Positions 23,451 through 35,205 of a DNA stretch of 64,000 nt are shown here, piece after piece. The DNA is from Circinella umbellata (Eukaryota; Mucoromycota; Mucoromycetes; Mucorales; Lichtheimiaceae). The DNA is taken from NCBI GenBank assembly GCA_025093555.1, contig JAIWNF010000077.1, positions 62,001 to 126,000 of the forward strand, written 5' to 3'. A program made the position numbers and the translations under genes. Under the pieces are notes generated by a model that worked only from the letters and a program-made list of their open reading frames with translations, did not search any database and was not told the DNA's origin. The first letter of the stretch is position 1. Each line of letters begins with the position of its first letter.

Positions 23451-25537
23451 ATGGAAGCAAAGGCACGACTAGTTTATTTATTTGATATAAGAAAATCAAG
23501 AACAAAGAAGAATAATAATGATAATAATAATGATATCACATCAGATACAACGGATAATGACAAAAAAGACCCGCGTTTCTTTTCCGCATCGTCGAAACGT
23601 TTGGCTGTTGCTATTATCTGTATGGCTGGAGCAATGAATGGATTTTCAAATACAGTTTATTATCCAGGTATATTTGTCATTTACAGTGAAGAGGAAAAAG
23701 TATCTCATTTGTTATATACAGACTATGTAAAGAAAAATAAACTGACACTTTTAAATGATTTAGGGATTCCGGATGTTAGTTCTGACCTACAAGCATCTTC
23801 GATTGCTATAACATTAAGTAATGGTTTATATATACTGTTTTTAGGAATCACTCCAATTATATGAGGCGCATTATCTGACTGCTACAAAATTCGACAACCT
23901 ATTATATTTATATCAATGATTATTTATGCTTTATCTTCTATCACTTGTGGATTTGCGTATAACATTTGGATGCTTGTTCTTTTTCGAATTATTCAGGCAG
24001 TTGGTACTTCGTCATCAATGGCCATTGGAGGCGGTGTACTTTGTGATATTTATGATACCGAAAAACGTGGACGGGCTTCCGCAATATTTTTCTTTGGTCG
24101 ATATATTGGTCCGATTGTAGGTAAATAGTATAGCATCACAGTGTTATTACATTCTATATATGTGTAGTTTCAACTTTTTCTTTCAGTAAGAAGGAATATA
24201 AATAAGCGAGTCTAGTTTTTTCAGAAAAAAAACAGTATTAAGCCAGTATTTTTTTCAAATATAAATGTTATAGGCCCAATTTTTGGTGGTTTTTTGGTAA
24301 CCAGTGATTGGAAATGGCGGGCATCTTTCTTATTTTGTTTTTCCATAGGATCTTTGATTGCTTTTATTACATTTTTTTGGATGCCCGAAACATATCGTGA
24401 TTGTGGACACGTCGGCACGGTTGAAATTCAAGAAGTAGCTGTTGTTGAAAATAATAATGATAGCATGTTGTACAATACAGTGGTGGAGGAAGATATTGCT
24501 AGTTTAAAAATGCCACACAAGAACCGGCAACGAATAGAAGAGCAAAAACAGTCATTCAATCTGCTGCGTCCATTATTATTACTTCAATATCCAACTATTC
24601 TAATAGCGTCACTGGTTGGTGCGATCGCATTTGGCTCACTTTTCGTATTTGAAACAATTATTCCACTATTGTATAAACAAATATATGGATTTAATGGATT
24701 GCAAATAGGTTTGTGTCATTATATGTACCTTTAATTTTTTTTATTCTTCATACGTAATATATATATATATAGTAGTATATAAATGATATGATAATGAGCA
24801 GAGTACTATAGACTTTTCACTTAAACCTAATTGAAACTTTTTGTAGGCTTGTGTTATGTCGGCGCAGGTGTCGGTCATATACTGGGTGCATTTACTAATG
24901 GCTATTTATCAGACAAGTTACTTTTACGAGCAAGGGAAAAGCGTGGAGGGAAGCATAACATTGACGATCGTATCTCTGCAAACCTGTGGCCGTGCTGTTT
25001 AATTTTGATGCCTTTGGGGTCTTTGTTGTTTGGATGGGGAATTGCGTATAAAATGCCTTATTGGGTGGGTATTTTAGGTTTTGGTGTTCAAACGTTTGCT
25101 ACAAGTCAATTGTATTCTGGATCATCCGCTTATTTATTAGACTCAATGCCTCATCAAGGTGCTTCCATAGCAGCCACAGGAAACTTTGTTTCTATGACAT
25201 TTGCCTTTTTGCTGGTGCGTAGCTTATAGAACAATATTTTAAAGCATGAAAATAAGAACGCGTATATTTAGCATCAACAACTAAGCAAACTATAAATAGT
25301 AAAATTATAACAATTCGTTTTTTCTAATTTTTGGTCAACATGCGTTTGTACGTATATAATTTTTTTTAGGGTTTAGTATCAGTACCTATCTTAGAAAGTA
25401 CCGGACCTGGTTATTTATCTATTTTACTTGCTAGTCTTGGTTGGATTGCTGCGGGACTTTTATTGATCAACAAAGTGTACGGTCATCGGATTCGGCAACA
25501 CTTTGATCTTGAACTGGACGAAAAATTAGAAAAATAG
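23451..25537 (+). pseudogene. MFS transporter (DHA1-type), interrupted by a single in-frame TGA
   Basis: Five exons are modelled: 23451-23667, 23764-24120, 24274-24708, 24847-25214 and 25370-25537, 515 codons in all. Introns have GT-AG ends and matching phase. Major facilitator proteins of this type export or exchange small molecules by proton antiport through 12-14 helices. Visible hallmarks are VYYPG followed by IPDVSSDL, loop motif ALSDCYKIRQP, the helix RIIQAVGTSSSMAIGGGVLC, EKRGRASAIFFFGRYIGPIVG, DWKWRASFLFCF and MPETYRD. Codon 106 (23862-23864) is TGA in ...GITPII*GALSD, where relatives commonly have Trp just before the loop motif. Everything else looks functional, so this is either a very young pseudogene, a null allele or a sequencing error. 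The substrate is unknown. Confidence 0.8.
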
Positions 25538-25938
25538 TGATGTAGCATATTGTGAATATCTTAATGTTTTGAAATATTCTGAACTAAAAGTTCTTATATA
25601 CTGTGCATAACTAAGCCTGCTCCTAATACGTAATGAATTCAAAATAAAATTACAATAAAACACTTTTTCATATAAAGTTCTATTATGAACTGTTATATAC
25701 TGTAAATTGTTCTAGAACAATGATGGAAAAACAAAGATATCTATATGTGTAACATTGGGGACTTTGGTTTTGCAATAGTTAATTGTTTTTTTTTTCGAAA
25801 GCTTCCATCTTAAAAATTGGAAAACTTCTAAGTATGTATCTCAAATTCGCCACTACTGGTAAATACATAAGACGTAAAAGACTACTACTGTATCCATCAT
25901 GTCATTCAGTCCAATCAGCTCGATGCTTCGTGATGTTT
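25538..25938. other. Intergenic spacer
   Basis: This is the 3' flank of the MFS gene. No gene is supported; the plus-strand frame at 25783-25965 is antisense to the neighbouring LRR relic and is not protein-like. Confidence 0.5.
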
Positions 25939-26523
25939 TCATCTCAACAACTGTGTATAATGTAAAATCGTTAACATTTTCGAAGTTTTTAGAGAAAGAT
26001 ATTTTAATGTCGTCCTAGTTTTCTGAAGCTTTTCAAAGAATCCATGTATACGAAATAATGTTAATTTATCGCAGCTCACGAATTTCAATCCTTTTATATT
26101 TGTTATCCATGTCAATGCCTCTAACATATTATCGGTTATACATTTCCAATTATCAAATTCTAGCAAATTCAATCCATTATCCGACGCTCTTTTTTGTGAA
26201 TCGATAAAATGGAGGTGTGAAAGAAAGTGACAATAGTGTAAAGACAGTGCATTCGCAATTGCGCCAATTTCGTCACTGTCAAAAGAATACTAATTGCTGA
26301 TTTTATGTCTACAAATGCTCGGGCATTTGCGCAGCATCGATGTCACGACATTTGGGTATGTGTGAGTGTCAAAAGTCAAATGTTGAAGTGTATTAGATTC
26401 AAAGTTTAAGAGTGGATTCCAACGTGGATCAGGATTGAAGCCATCATAATCAGAAAGATGCATTGAAAGATTTTTCGGTCCTATCCTGATGATCGTCGAT
26501 TGAAGATAACATTTAGGTTCCAT
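25939..26523 (-). pseudogene. LRR (F-box/LRR-type) gene relic with one in-frame TAG
   Basis: A single minus-strand frame runs from 26523 to 25939, interrupted only by TAG at 26290-26292. It shows leucine-rich-repeat spacing: NFESNTLQHLTFDTHTYPNV, SLHYCHFLSHLHFIDS, LNLLEFDNWKCITDNMLEAL and NIKGLKFVSCDKLTLFRI. It resembles the intact F-box/LRR protein at 27792-30087 in style, but no F-box is found. A further piece upstream (26540-26695, other frame) ends NNLQSVILKLRLEQVHGT and may belong to it. It is probably a truncated and disabled member of an expanded F-box/LRR family. Confidence 0.65.
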
Positions 26524-26699
26524 GAACTTGCTCCAAGCGAAGCTTTAGAATGACACTTTGTAAATTATTTATATTAGTTCTGCCGCTGTTATTGCCCTTA
26601 CTATTAAAGTTCGTGATCTTGATTTTTTGTTTGCTGTTTGATGGTTTGAACCACCCTTTCGAAATTGCGACGTTTGTCACAAATAAAAAATTCAAATTT

Positions 26700-27791
26700 A
26701 TGAATATGTTTTGAATAGCTACGTATCTATCAATTCGAATATTTGAATATCTGAATATTTTCTAAATATTTTTTAGATATGTACTTATTTATCGATTTAA
26801 TTTTTTTTTAGTATCTGAATAAATCTTTGAATAGTTGAATATTTATCGAGTTTTTTTTTTCTAATGTGGTAGTTTATTTGGACAATATCATGTATATATA
26901 CTAGTGCTGATTATTACCAACTTGATCAAACATTCATCACGAACAATCAAAATTCTCCAAAAGCTGTTAAAGTAAATTAATCTGTTATTATATATATATC
27001 TATATAGTAATATACCAAGAGTGCTATAATAATGAAGATATATACCTTGCGGAAATGAATTCATGATTCTAGAACAAGAAGAAATTGCGGTGGCCAATGA
27101 GAGCAGCCAATTCAAATAAATAAAAAGATTCCCATTTATCTAATTGACTCGGAATCAGGAGGCCCATCGAATGTATCTTTATCAACTTTATGAAATAAAT
27201 AAAATTACATGGTTTTAGAGAATTGCATAGATCAATTCAGTTGCTGGTACATATGAAGCATAGGATAGATTTATATTGCATATACCTCTTGATACTGAAT
27301 AGACTTTAAAGCATTTATATAACTTATTATTATTTAGAATCAACTTGGGGGTGGGGCAGCTCACCATTTGATTTTCAGTTGATTCGTGTGTCATTGCTTT
27401 TCATATAGTTATCTATTTTAATAATACGTGGTAGTACTTATTACAATTCCTATTTACTAATCTTGATATCTACCTGTTTTCTAAGATATATAATATTCCA
27501 AATAATGATATGTAACGAATCTATTAATCTGATTGTCTCGTACATGCGGGACCTTCTCAGCTACGTACTTGATTAGATTTTCGATAGAGTATTATTGTAG
27601 TTTATATGATAATGTTTTGTTTGAATTACGTAGTAATGTATACATACATACAGCCCACCAATATGATAGGTTTTTATATCTACATACACCACATTACTTA
27701 TTTAACGGTTTGATTTTATTATATAATATATGTACAATATAGTGACTTCATGAAAGTAAATAAAAAAAGAATGGAAAGGGAGATTTACGTA
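26700..27791. other. Intergenic spacer, strongly AT-rich
   Basis: No gene is supported. 26720-26860 is made of variants of GAATATTTGAATATCTGAAT, a local low-complexity array. The part next to 27792 is the 3' flank of the F-box/LRR gene. Confidence 0.5.
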
Positions 27792-30087
27792 TTATTGATA
27801 GTGAATATTTATGATTTTTACACTATCTTCAAATTTCATGTTATTTTCACCTGAATAAGCGTGATTTCCAGGCTTTACAATAAATTTTCGTAACTGAATA
27901 TTGGTCTGCTGTTGTTCGACTAGTTTCTTTTTTAAATAATACGATGACGGATGTTCAAATGATACCATTCCTTCAAAAACAATATTCTTCAGTTTTTTAC
28001 TTTTGCGTAATAAGTCCAAAACACCACATAAGTCAAGATTCAGGCACGTTTTGACTGATACTGCTAGCGACTGATTCTCATCTTGGTAAATACTTTCATC
28101 TAACGAGATATGAAGATTCTCTAAATTGCTGAAATCCCCTAGTATATCCAGCATAGTAAACGTCAATTTTGAAACGCGATGAAGTGTCAAATGTTTTATT
28201 GTTGTGGATGATGCTATTTTTGCTATGTTGCTGTTGAAATTATTATCAAATCCAAGACACTTGTTGAGAAATTTAACCATGTGTTGTTCCGGTTTTTCTT
28301 CATCATGCTTTCCATTGGAATAACGTTCAATGGCATTCACATCAAGAAATTCTAATGAAGGTAAAGCAGCCAAAGCATCGAGAACTATAAATGGGATATC
28401 AACGTAGTTGCCACTCTTCAATGTGATACATCTAAGCTTTGATCCACATTGAGCTAAGGATACAAAAAAACTCGGATTTACGAATAACGGACGGACGGAT
28501 GACCCCTCATATGTATCATTATGAATTTCAAGAGTGATGTATCTGAGATTCTTTAATAGCGGTGCTGCCTGTGCAGGTAATGCAAATGGCTTATCCAAGA
28601 GGAAAGTAAAATTCTCCAGAGAAGGAAGTCGCTTCAATAAAACAAGCATAGAAGATGCATCTACGAATGTAAAATTTGTAATTGATAATGTTTGAAGTTG
28701 TGGTAATATTTCCAGCCGTTCAAGTGTTGGTGCATCCAGTATAGTAGGCTCATATTGAAAAGATTGTAGTTGAACTTCTTGAATAGTGTCACAGGATGTA
28801 TTAAGTAATGTAATGATAGATTCGATGCTGCAATCCAATATATCACAATGTAGCGTACACAACTGTCGCAAAGAAATTGTTTGAAATATATGTCTCCAAC
28901 CATCTGAACCATTTGGAGATTCTAAATAATTAGTCATACCGAATTTTACGTGTTTTAATGTATCTTTATACTTGTGTAAAATAGAAATGATTTGACTCGC
29001 ATTCCAATTATCAGCTACAGAAAAATACTGAAGTGCATTTTGCCGTTTCGCGTCATTGTTCTTGTCGCTGCTAATACTGCTGTTTTCATTTTTATTATTG
29101 TTAGTTACCAATGTCGTTGATAATGATGATGCGGATGATTGTATTAATGCTTCACGCATAGGTTTGTATCTAGATTCGTAACTCCCGTCACCAACATAAT
29201 ATTCAAGTTTTGGACACCGTGACAACACCAATTCCGGTGGTACAATTTTGTGAGCTTCTGTAGAGCACGTAAAGATATCTCCACCAATAAAAAACCTAAG
29301 GTTCGGGGATCGGGAGATGATAGAACAGATCTGGCGACTAATAGCACTTGATTCTGCGCTTACATGCAAATAAATCAAATTATCATATAGAATTTGATCG
29401 CTTGGTAATAGTTGTATAGCTTTAAGATCATCAGAAAAATTAATCTTTACAAACGCCTGAAATGAAAAATGAGTTAAATGAGGGCAAATGAAAAGCAAAT
29501 CAAGAATTGAGAAGTTCCAATTCTGCCGCTTCATGTCCAAACGAGTAAGTCGATGTAATGCAAGTTGACGTAAAAGATTTAAAAATACAGTTTGTTGGTG
29601 TACTGTGGTCCCAGTGATAGACGAAACAAATTCTATAATAAAAATCAAGGATACAAGCATACAAGAGTGTAATATTACTGTTTGTTAATCCATGTTTTTT
29701 TTTACGACTAATCCATTTCCCCTTTTCTTCTGTTTTTTTTTTTTTCCAATATTATAATATTTTACCTAGTGACTCAATTTCTGTACAGTCAAAATCAAGC
29801 AATTTTTGCATCATTTTCGATAATAAGTGTTTAGGAACATAGTCAAATGAAACATGTTTTACATGTTTTCCTAGATTACGTTCTTGATATGCGCTAATAC
29901 CGTCCGAATTAAATCGTATTGTTTCCCAGTTGGCTTGTGTAAATTGAGGAATGAGATCATACCATTGACGACACGTTGCCATACAATTTAAACAATCTTT
30001 TTGATGGAGGTATAAAAATATCTTTGAAATAATATCATAGGGAAGTTTTTCTAGGAGGCCAACATGCGCCATGGGTGACTGATTCAT
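27792..30087 (-). CDS. F-box / leucine-rich repeat protein
   Basis: Two exons (29766-30087 and 27792-29632) joined by a 133-bp GT-AG intron encode 720 residues. F-box proteins recruit substrates to SCF ubiquitin ligases through Skp1, with LRRs usually binding the substrate. Residues about 12-50 are the F-box: LPYDIISKIFLYLHQKDCLN followed by CMATCRQWYDLIP. The remaining 650 residues carry irregular LRRs, for example LALHRLTRLDMKRQNW, LPQLQTLSITNFTFVD, KLKNIVFEGMVSFEH and TIKHLTLHRVSKLTF. A Ser/Asn-rich loop lies near residue 300. There are no internal stops and the frame is long, so it is probably functional. The substrate is not predictable. It is the only intact member among four F-box/LRR-like loci in the window. 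Confidence 0.88.
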
Positions 30088-30713
30088 TATAATCTTTTAA
30101 AATCAGATTGTTCGATAATAGAACGGAGAAAAAAAGGGAACATCATGTTTTATATAATTTAGTACATAGAAAAGAAAAAGAAGAGACTTTTGAGTATGTT
30201 GTGTTCGTGTAGCTGTATAAGGTAATCGAGAAGTGTCTGAGCCACAAAAGGTAAAAAACTAGCTGAGCCTATTATTTTTATTCACTATAAACATTTATAT
30301 CCTATTAATTCATTTTTCTTGAAAAATGGAAAAGAAGGCTCTATTTATTTGAGTTATTCAAGTAGAATATGAGCTTGTTGAATTTACAATAGTTAGACAT
30401 GAGAATAAAAAGTATGGAATATGACTCTTTTAATCTAATGTCAGTAAAAGAAAATAAGTATAAGAATGGGTTCTAAATGCTTTGTTCTTTACACATGGTT
30501 TTTCTTCTCACCCGCCATCCGCTTATCGGAACCTATCCGACCTACACAATCGAATCCAAAAAAAAAAGTTTAGACTACCACGAAATTATAGCAGTCATAA
30601 AATTCTTTCTGTCAATAAGAGCGCCCCTGTAGTTTATTTTTCTGTTCCTCCCCCTTTTTCGTTTTATTTTTAAATAACACCAACTATCATACATTTTAAC
30701 GTGAATCTCAACA
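30088..30713. other. Intergenic spacer between F-box/LRR gene and MULE relic
   Basis: It serves as the divergent 5' flank of both neighbours. No element ends are recognised. The stretch before 30714 is pyrimidine-rich (about 30630-30665), a common feature of fungal promoters. Confidence 0.4.
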
Positions 30714-32930
30714 ATGAATCGTGATTTAGAAATTAAAGATATCAACTACACTCATCGTGAAATAGTATCTTATAGAGAAAAGAAAGTAACTCTTAACTTT
30801 GAATCAGACGAAGCTTTTAAAGTGTATGAAAACAATATTTTGAGTAAGCATGCTACCTGGTGCTATCATCAACAATATAAGTCATCTGCTAACTCTGTTG
30901 CTTGTAACTCTGCTTTCTCTGAAGCTCGTTTACTTGTTTTGACTGTGAAATACCGATGTGATCATGCTGGCAAACCTAAACATAAAAAAGGTATTTGTGA
31001 ATTCGAAAAGGTGTACTCATAAATACCGTGTCTGTCTCATAGATTATTATGAAAATATCATAGTTAAAAACGACAAAAATACCAATTCCACTCCCTTCTC
31101 TTCGACTTTTACTCCTGTTATTAAGAAAAGAAGAGTTTCTCCCTCGATTAAAGTTGGATGTACCGCTTATTATAACAAAAAAACATTTGCAAACGGTGAA
31201 GTTGAACTTGTTTATAATTGGGAACACTGTAATCATGATCCTACTGATCCTTCATCATATACTTCGGAATCAAGGCTATCTGAGGAAATTAAAAAGTGGA
31301 TTGTAGATGCTGTCGATAAGCATATGGACTGGAAATCCATCAAAACGGCATTAAGTTTAAATGAGGAAGAATTGGATGAACTTGAAAATAACAACACAGT
31401 TGCCATGTTTCCACCTGCTCTTCTCATAAATTATCACGATGTACAAAATGTTATTATCAACAAAATGAATAATCTGTCAAGAAAACACTATCAAGACAAA
31501 GTGAGTGTTCAACTGTGGTTATCCTATCTAAAAGAACAAAAAAAGCATCATACTCTATTTCATCAGCATCCTCACAATGGCCCATTCCTTGTTTCTTGGC
31601 TTTCTCCTTGGCAATTAGAATTATTGAAAAATGCAAAAGAATGGTGTATAGATGCAACACATAAAACCTGTACTTCGTTCAATAATCCAAATGACTCGTG
31701 TTTTTTATTCACCATTGTAATCAAGAGCCCTTCTACCAATAAAGGTGTTCCTGTTTGTTTTTTCATCACCGATGCCGAAAAACAAACAATACTTGTCCAA
31801 TGGTTGAGATGGCTTTTGTATGTCACTGGTCCACTTCCTGTTGAAAAAATAATGATAGACTGCAGCCAAACAGAGATGAGTGCTCTTTATGAAGTTTTTG
31901 GTGGATCCGTTAGTGTGTTGTTATGCCATTGGCATATCAAGAGAGCTTGGGAAAATCACTTGAAAACTGATGTAAAAGTTGTTGGTTCTACTATGGAATC
32001 AGTTCAAGCCCGTTCAAGTATTCGTTCCATGTTAAATTGTTTGATGTATGCTGAAGAAGAAGATGAATATGATTCGATGTTTGCTTTGTTTGAAGAAAAA
32101 TATCAAGATAGCTTTGATAAATTTGTAAAGTATTATCACGAACACTGGCATAATAAAAGACAACTCTGGGCTCACCCCTGGCGAAAAGAAGCAAGTTTTC
32201 ATACAAATAATCTAATTGAATCTTATCACAATTAACTCAAGTCTAATTACTTTGGGCGTTCAAGAAATAGTCGTGTTGATAAAATCATTTATATACTTTC
32301 TCACGTTGTTATTGTTGATTATAGACAGGAAGCTTTACAAATCCAAATTGGTAGTAAGAAGTTCTATTTGTCACCCCAAGAAAAGCAAAGACAAGATAAA
32401 GCAAATGAAATTGATGTTGAAAAAGCTGTTGATATGATTACTGAAACTGATAACAATGTACGTATTCACATAAATACCTTTCTTGACGGTATTATTAATA
32501 ATGATTCTTTCCTTTTTAATAGTCATTTATTTGTAAATCATTTACAAACGATGACACTGAATATACTGTTTCTTGCTTTAATAATTATCTTTCTTGCTGC
32601 ACTTGTCCTGATTATGGTGTACTTTGTGAACATATCTTTCTTGTGTCTCGTATCAAAATGATACCATTCTCTGTTCGAAGAACTTACAGCAATAATAATT
32701 CTACCTCTGCCACTTATAATACCACCGATTTAATTACTGAAGATAATTCTCAAAAACAAGAATTGTTTATCAAGACTCGTTCTCGGGTAGTTGCTAAAAT
32801 GGACGCTTTCTTTAACAAGTATAAAACTATTAATGCTAGTTTAGATGATATGATTGATAATATGACACGATTTGAAAATATGTTAGATACTTCCATTTCC
32901 CCAAATTCCTTCAATAATAAACAGCAATAA
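30714..32930 (+). pseudogene. MULE (Mutator-like) transposase with SWIM zinc finger, inactivated
   Basis: The N-terminus (30714-31020) is FAR1/FLYWCH-like with a Cys-x-His pattern (YRCDHAGKPKHKK). The frame then shifts (about 30960-31020) and continues with KVGCTAYYNKKTF and WEHCNHDPTDPSSY. The MULE catalytic core follows: KEWCIDATHKTCTSF (first Asp), VEKIMIDCSQTEMSAL (second Asp), LLCHWHIKRAWENH and NNLIESYHN (Glu). A TAA at 32233-32235 interrupts directly after YHN, but the same frame goes on LKSNYFGRSRNSRVDKIIYI. After another frameshift (about 32520-32560) comes a SWIM zinc finger, CTCPDYGVLCEH (32612-32650). Together these are the classic MULE domain order. Two frameshifts and one nonsense codon disable it. 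Terminal inverted repeats were not found by eye. Confidence 0.85.
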
Positions 32931-33499
32931 TATCTTATGACTTTCTCAAAATAATCTGACCTCTTGATTTGAATTTTTTTTTCTAAAGTCCCCTTTTTTA
33001 GGCTTTTGAAAGGACGCCTTATGAATTTGCGAAGTCTGTCGGTATCAAACTTATTTATCATTTACTTACAAAATAATAAAGGCTTCAAAAAGCGCTTCGC
33101 AATAGCATACCCGCTAAAGCCGGGTATGAAGAACTGGCTGAAAAAACTGCACATGAGAGAGGCGCAACATAAAGAAATAAGAAAAAGTAAACTATTGTCA
33201 GGGTAAAATGCTACCTTTTTTTAACTTTCTTTTTCTCATCACCATAGCCAAAATTTTAATACATATATGAATAACAGGTCAATCTAATTTGATAAAAAAA
33301 AAGACCGTTATTTTATTGAGCTTACAGGTGATAATGGAATAGAAGTGGTCAGTATTCACGGCTACAAAAGCTTTTGTTAAAACTGATAATCACGCCATGA
33401 GCGAACAACATGAATTTCGGAGTATAGAACGGCTTTTGTCGTTACTCTAATGTTTGTGACGGTTAGATTTTCGTGGTAGACTAAAGTCGCCCCTATTGA
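32931..33499. other. Spacer with a short coding-like stretch
   Basis: From 32999 a plus frame reads AFERTPYEFAKSVGIKLIYH before a stop, and 33082-33170 also looks protein-like (GFKKRFAIAYPLKPGMKNWL). No family is recognised; this may be a relic carried with the MULE. Confidence 0.3.
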
Positions 33500-33577
33500 G
33501 ACGATGATGATCTGGATGCGGAAGGTAAAAAATGGGGATTGGACAAAGTGAGTATGTGAAATAGGATTTTGGGGTGT
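33500..33577. repeat. 78-bp dispersed repeat, copy 1
   Basis: A 78-bp stretch starting GACGATGATGATCTGGATGC and ending ATTTTGGGGTGT is identical at 37868-37945. In the plus direction it reads DDDDLDAEGKKWGLDKVSM then stop, so it may be the 3' end of a duplicated gene. Confidence 0.9.
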
Positions 33578-34860
33578 GATGCAATAATGATTAATTTTAA
33601 AAAAAACTATCAAGTTCTTAAAAATAATTATATACGTATGGATGAAAAAAAAGGTTACTTTTTTTAAATATTTAATATTTGTTACGTAAATAATAGAAGT
33701 AAAATATAAAATGTAAAACGACATTGGTAAAGAAGACGGAATAAAGTCTGTATTTATAATACTTTTCCTGAGTAGGTAATATTTGACCTTTTGTGAGATT
33801 ATAAAAACTACTATATATACTTATATATATAAGCACGTTGCCGGATGATAAAAGCTTTACAGTACATATTACAAAAGAAAAGGCAACATGAATAACTATC
33901 AAAGTTCACTAATTAGTAGCATATATATATATTGCAATGGAAAGCACAATATATGTGATATACAGTAATCATATGATTAGCAGAAATGTTGTAGTATACG
34001 TACATGATTTCCTATGTCATATTACATGGTTTATATAAAAAAATCTAATATGATAGATGCTACTATGCAAGCCATAAATATGTATCTTACAGTAACGTAC
34101 ATATTTACCATTTTAATTTTAGTCTTATAGAAGAAAAAACACCATTATAAGTACATTATTCTCAAATGATATTTCATTTCGATCAAAATAGCGCTATATA
34201 ATTCCCATGTTTCTGAATATATTTTTATAAATGAAAAATGATGTTCTGTTACTGAACTACTATAATGTTATGATATATATAGTACCGAATTCAATATACG
34301 GTATATCATACATATATACAATGTATACAAAAGTTGAAATTACTATACAATTAGTGTGTACGTATATATAATAATGTGTATACTATTCTATGATCGTACA
34401 TTATTTACACTGCCTGAATTAATTATCCACGTTTGCCAAAATGTTAAAAATTAATAAGTGATAAGAGGCAAAATGTATGAAAAAGCAAAGAGATAAACAT
34501 AATAAAACTTTGGTCAATCGGATCGGATCCGATCAACTGATCTGCTCACTCATGGTATTTTCTCTAATTTTAATTACAAAAATATTGACCAACAATGTTT
34601 TTTAGCTGGAATACTTCAGCTACAACGCTTACGGTGGTATATTGACATTTTATATTGACACAGAAAAATAAAAAAGACCGTTTTTTTATTGGTGATATAA
34701 ATGAAGACGTTTTTTGTACACATGTGAAATGATTTTTATTAATGAAGACGTTTTTTTAGACATGTGAAATGATTTTTATTAAAGAAATAATTGTTTTTAA
34801 TGTTTTATAGTCAGATTTGGGTATTTTATGCCATATATAATACATATGGATATATGCACA
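33578..34860. other. AT-rich intergenic region
   Basis: No gene is supported. 34683-34790 contains a partial duplication of the motif AATGAAGACGTTTTTT...CATGTGAAATGATTTTTATT (two copies, about 60 bp apart). Confidence 0.45.
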
Positions 34861-34964
34861 CAGATTGGCGATGGCTCAATATCATCATTTAAACAGTAAC
34901 AACAACTATTACCAAAATATTAAGCCTTTCACAAAGTCATCAACTGCTTTTCTCCCAACTACTC

Positions 34965-35205
34965 TCCACTCAACCACCCTTCTCTCTCTCAACCACCCTT
35001 CTCTCTCTCAACCACCCTTCTCTCTCTCAACCACCCTTCTCTCTCTCAACCTCCCTTCTCTCTCTCAACCTCCCTTCTCTCTCTCAACCTCCCATCTCTC
35101 AAAGACATCCAAAGACACCCAAAGACACCCAGAGATACCCAGAGACACCCAAGGACAAACAAAGACAAACAAAGACACCAAAGACACCCAAAGACAAAAA
35201 TGATA
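34965..35205. repeat. Minisatellite: 19-bp CAACCACCCTTCTCTCTCT array followed by AAAGACACCC array
   Basis: About seven copies of a 19-bp pyrimidine-rich unit (34972-35098; the later units have CCTCCC instead of CCACCC) pass directly into a purine-rich 10-bp type repeat (AAAGACACCC and variants, 35100-35196). One strand is almost pure C/T with A, and such tracts can form triplex DNA. The overlapping open frames on both strands are repeat translations and not genes. Confidence 0.9.
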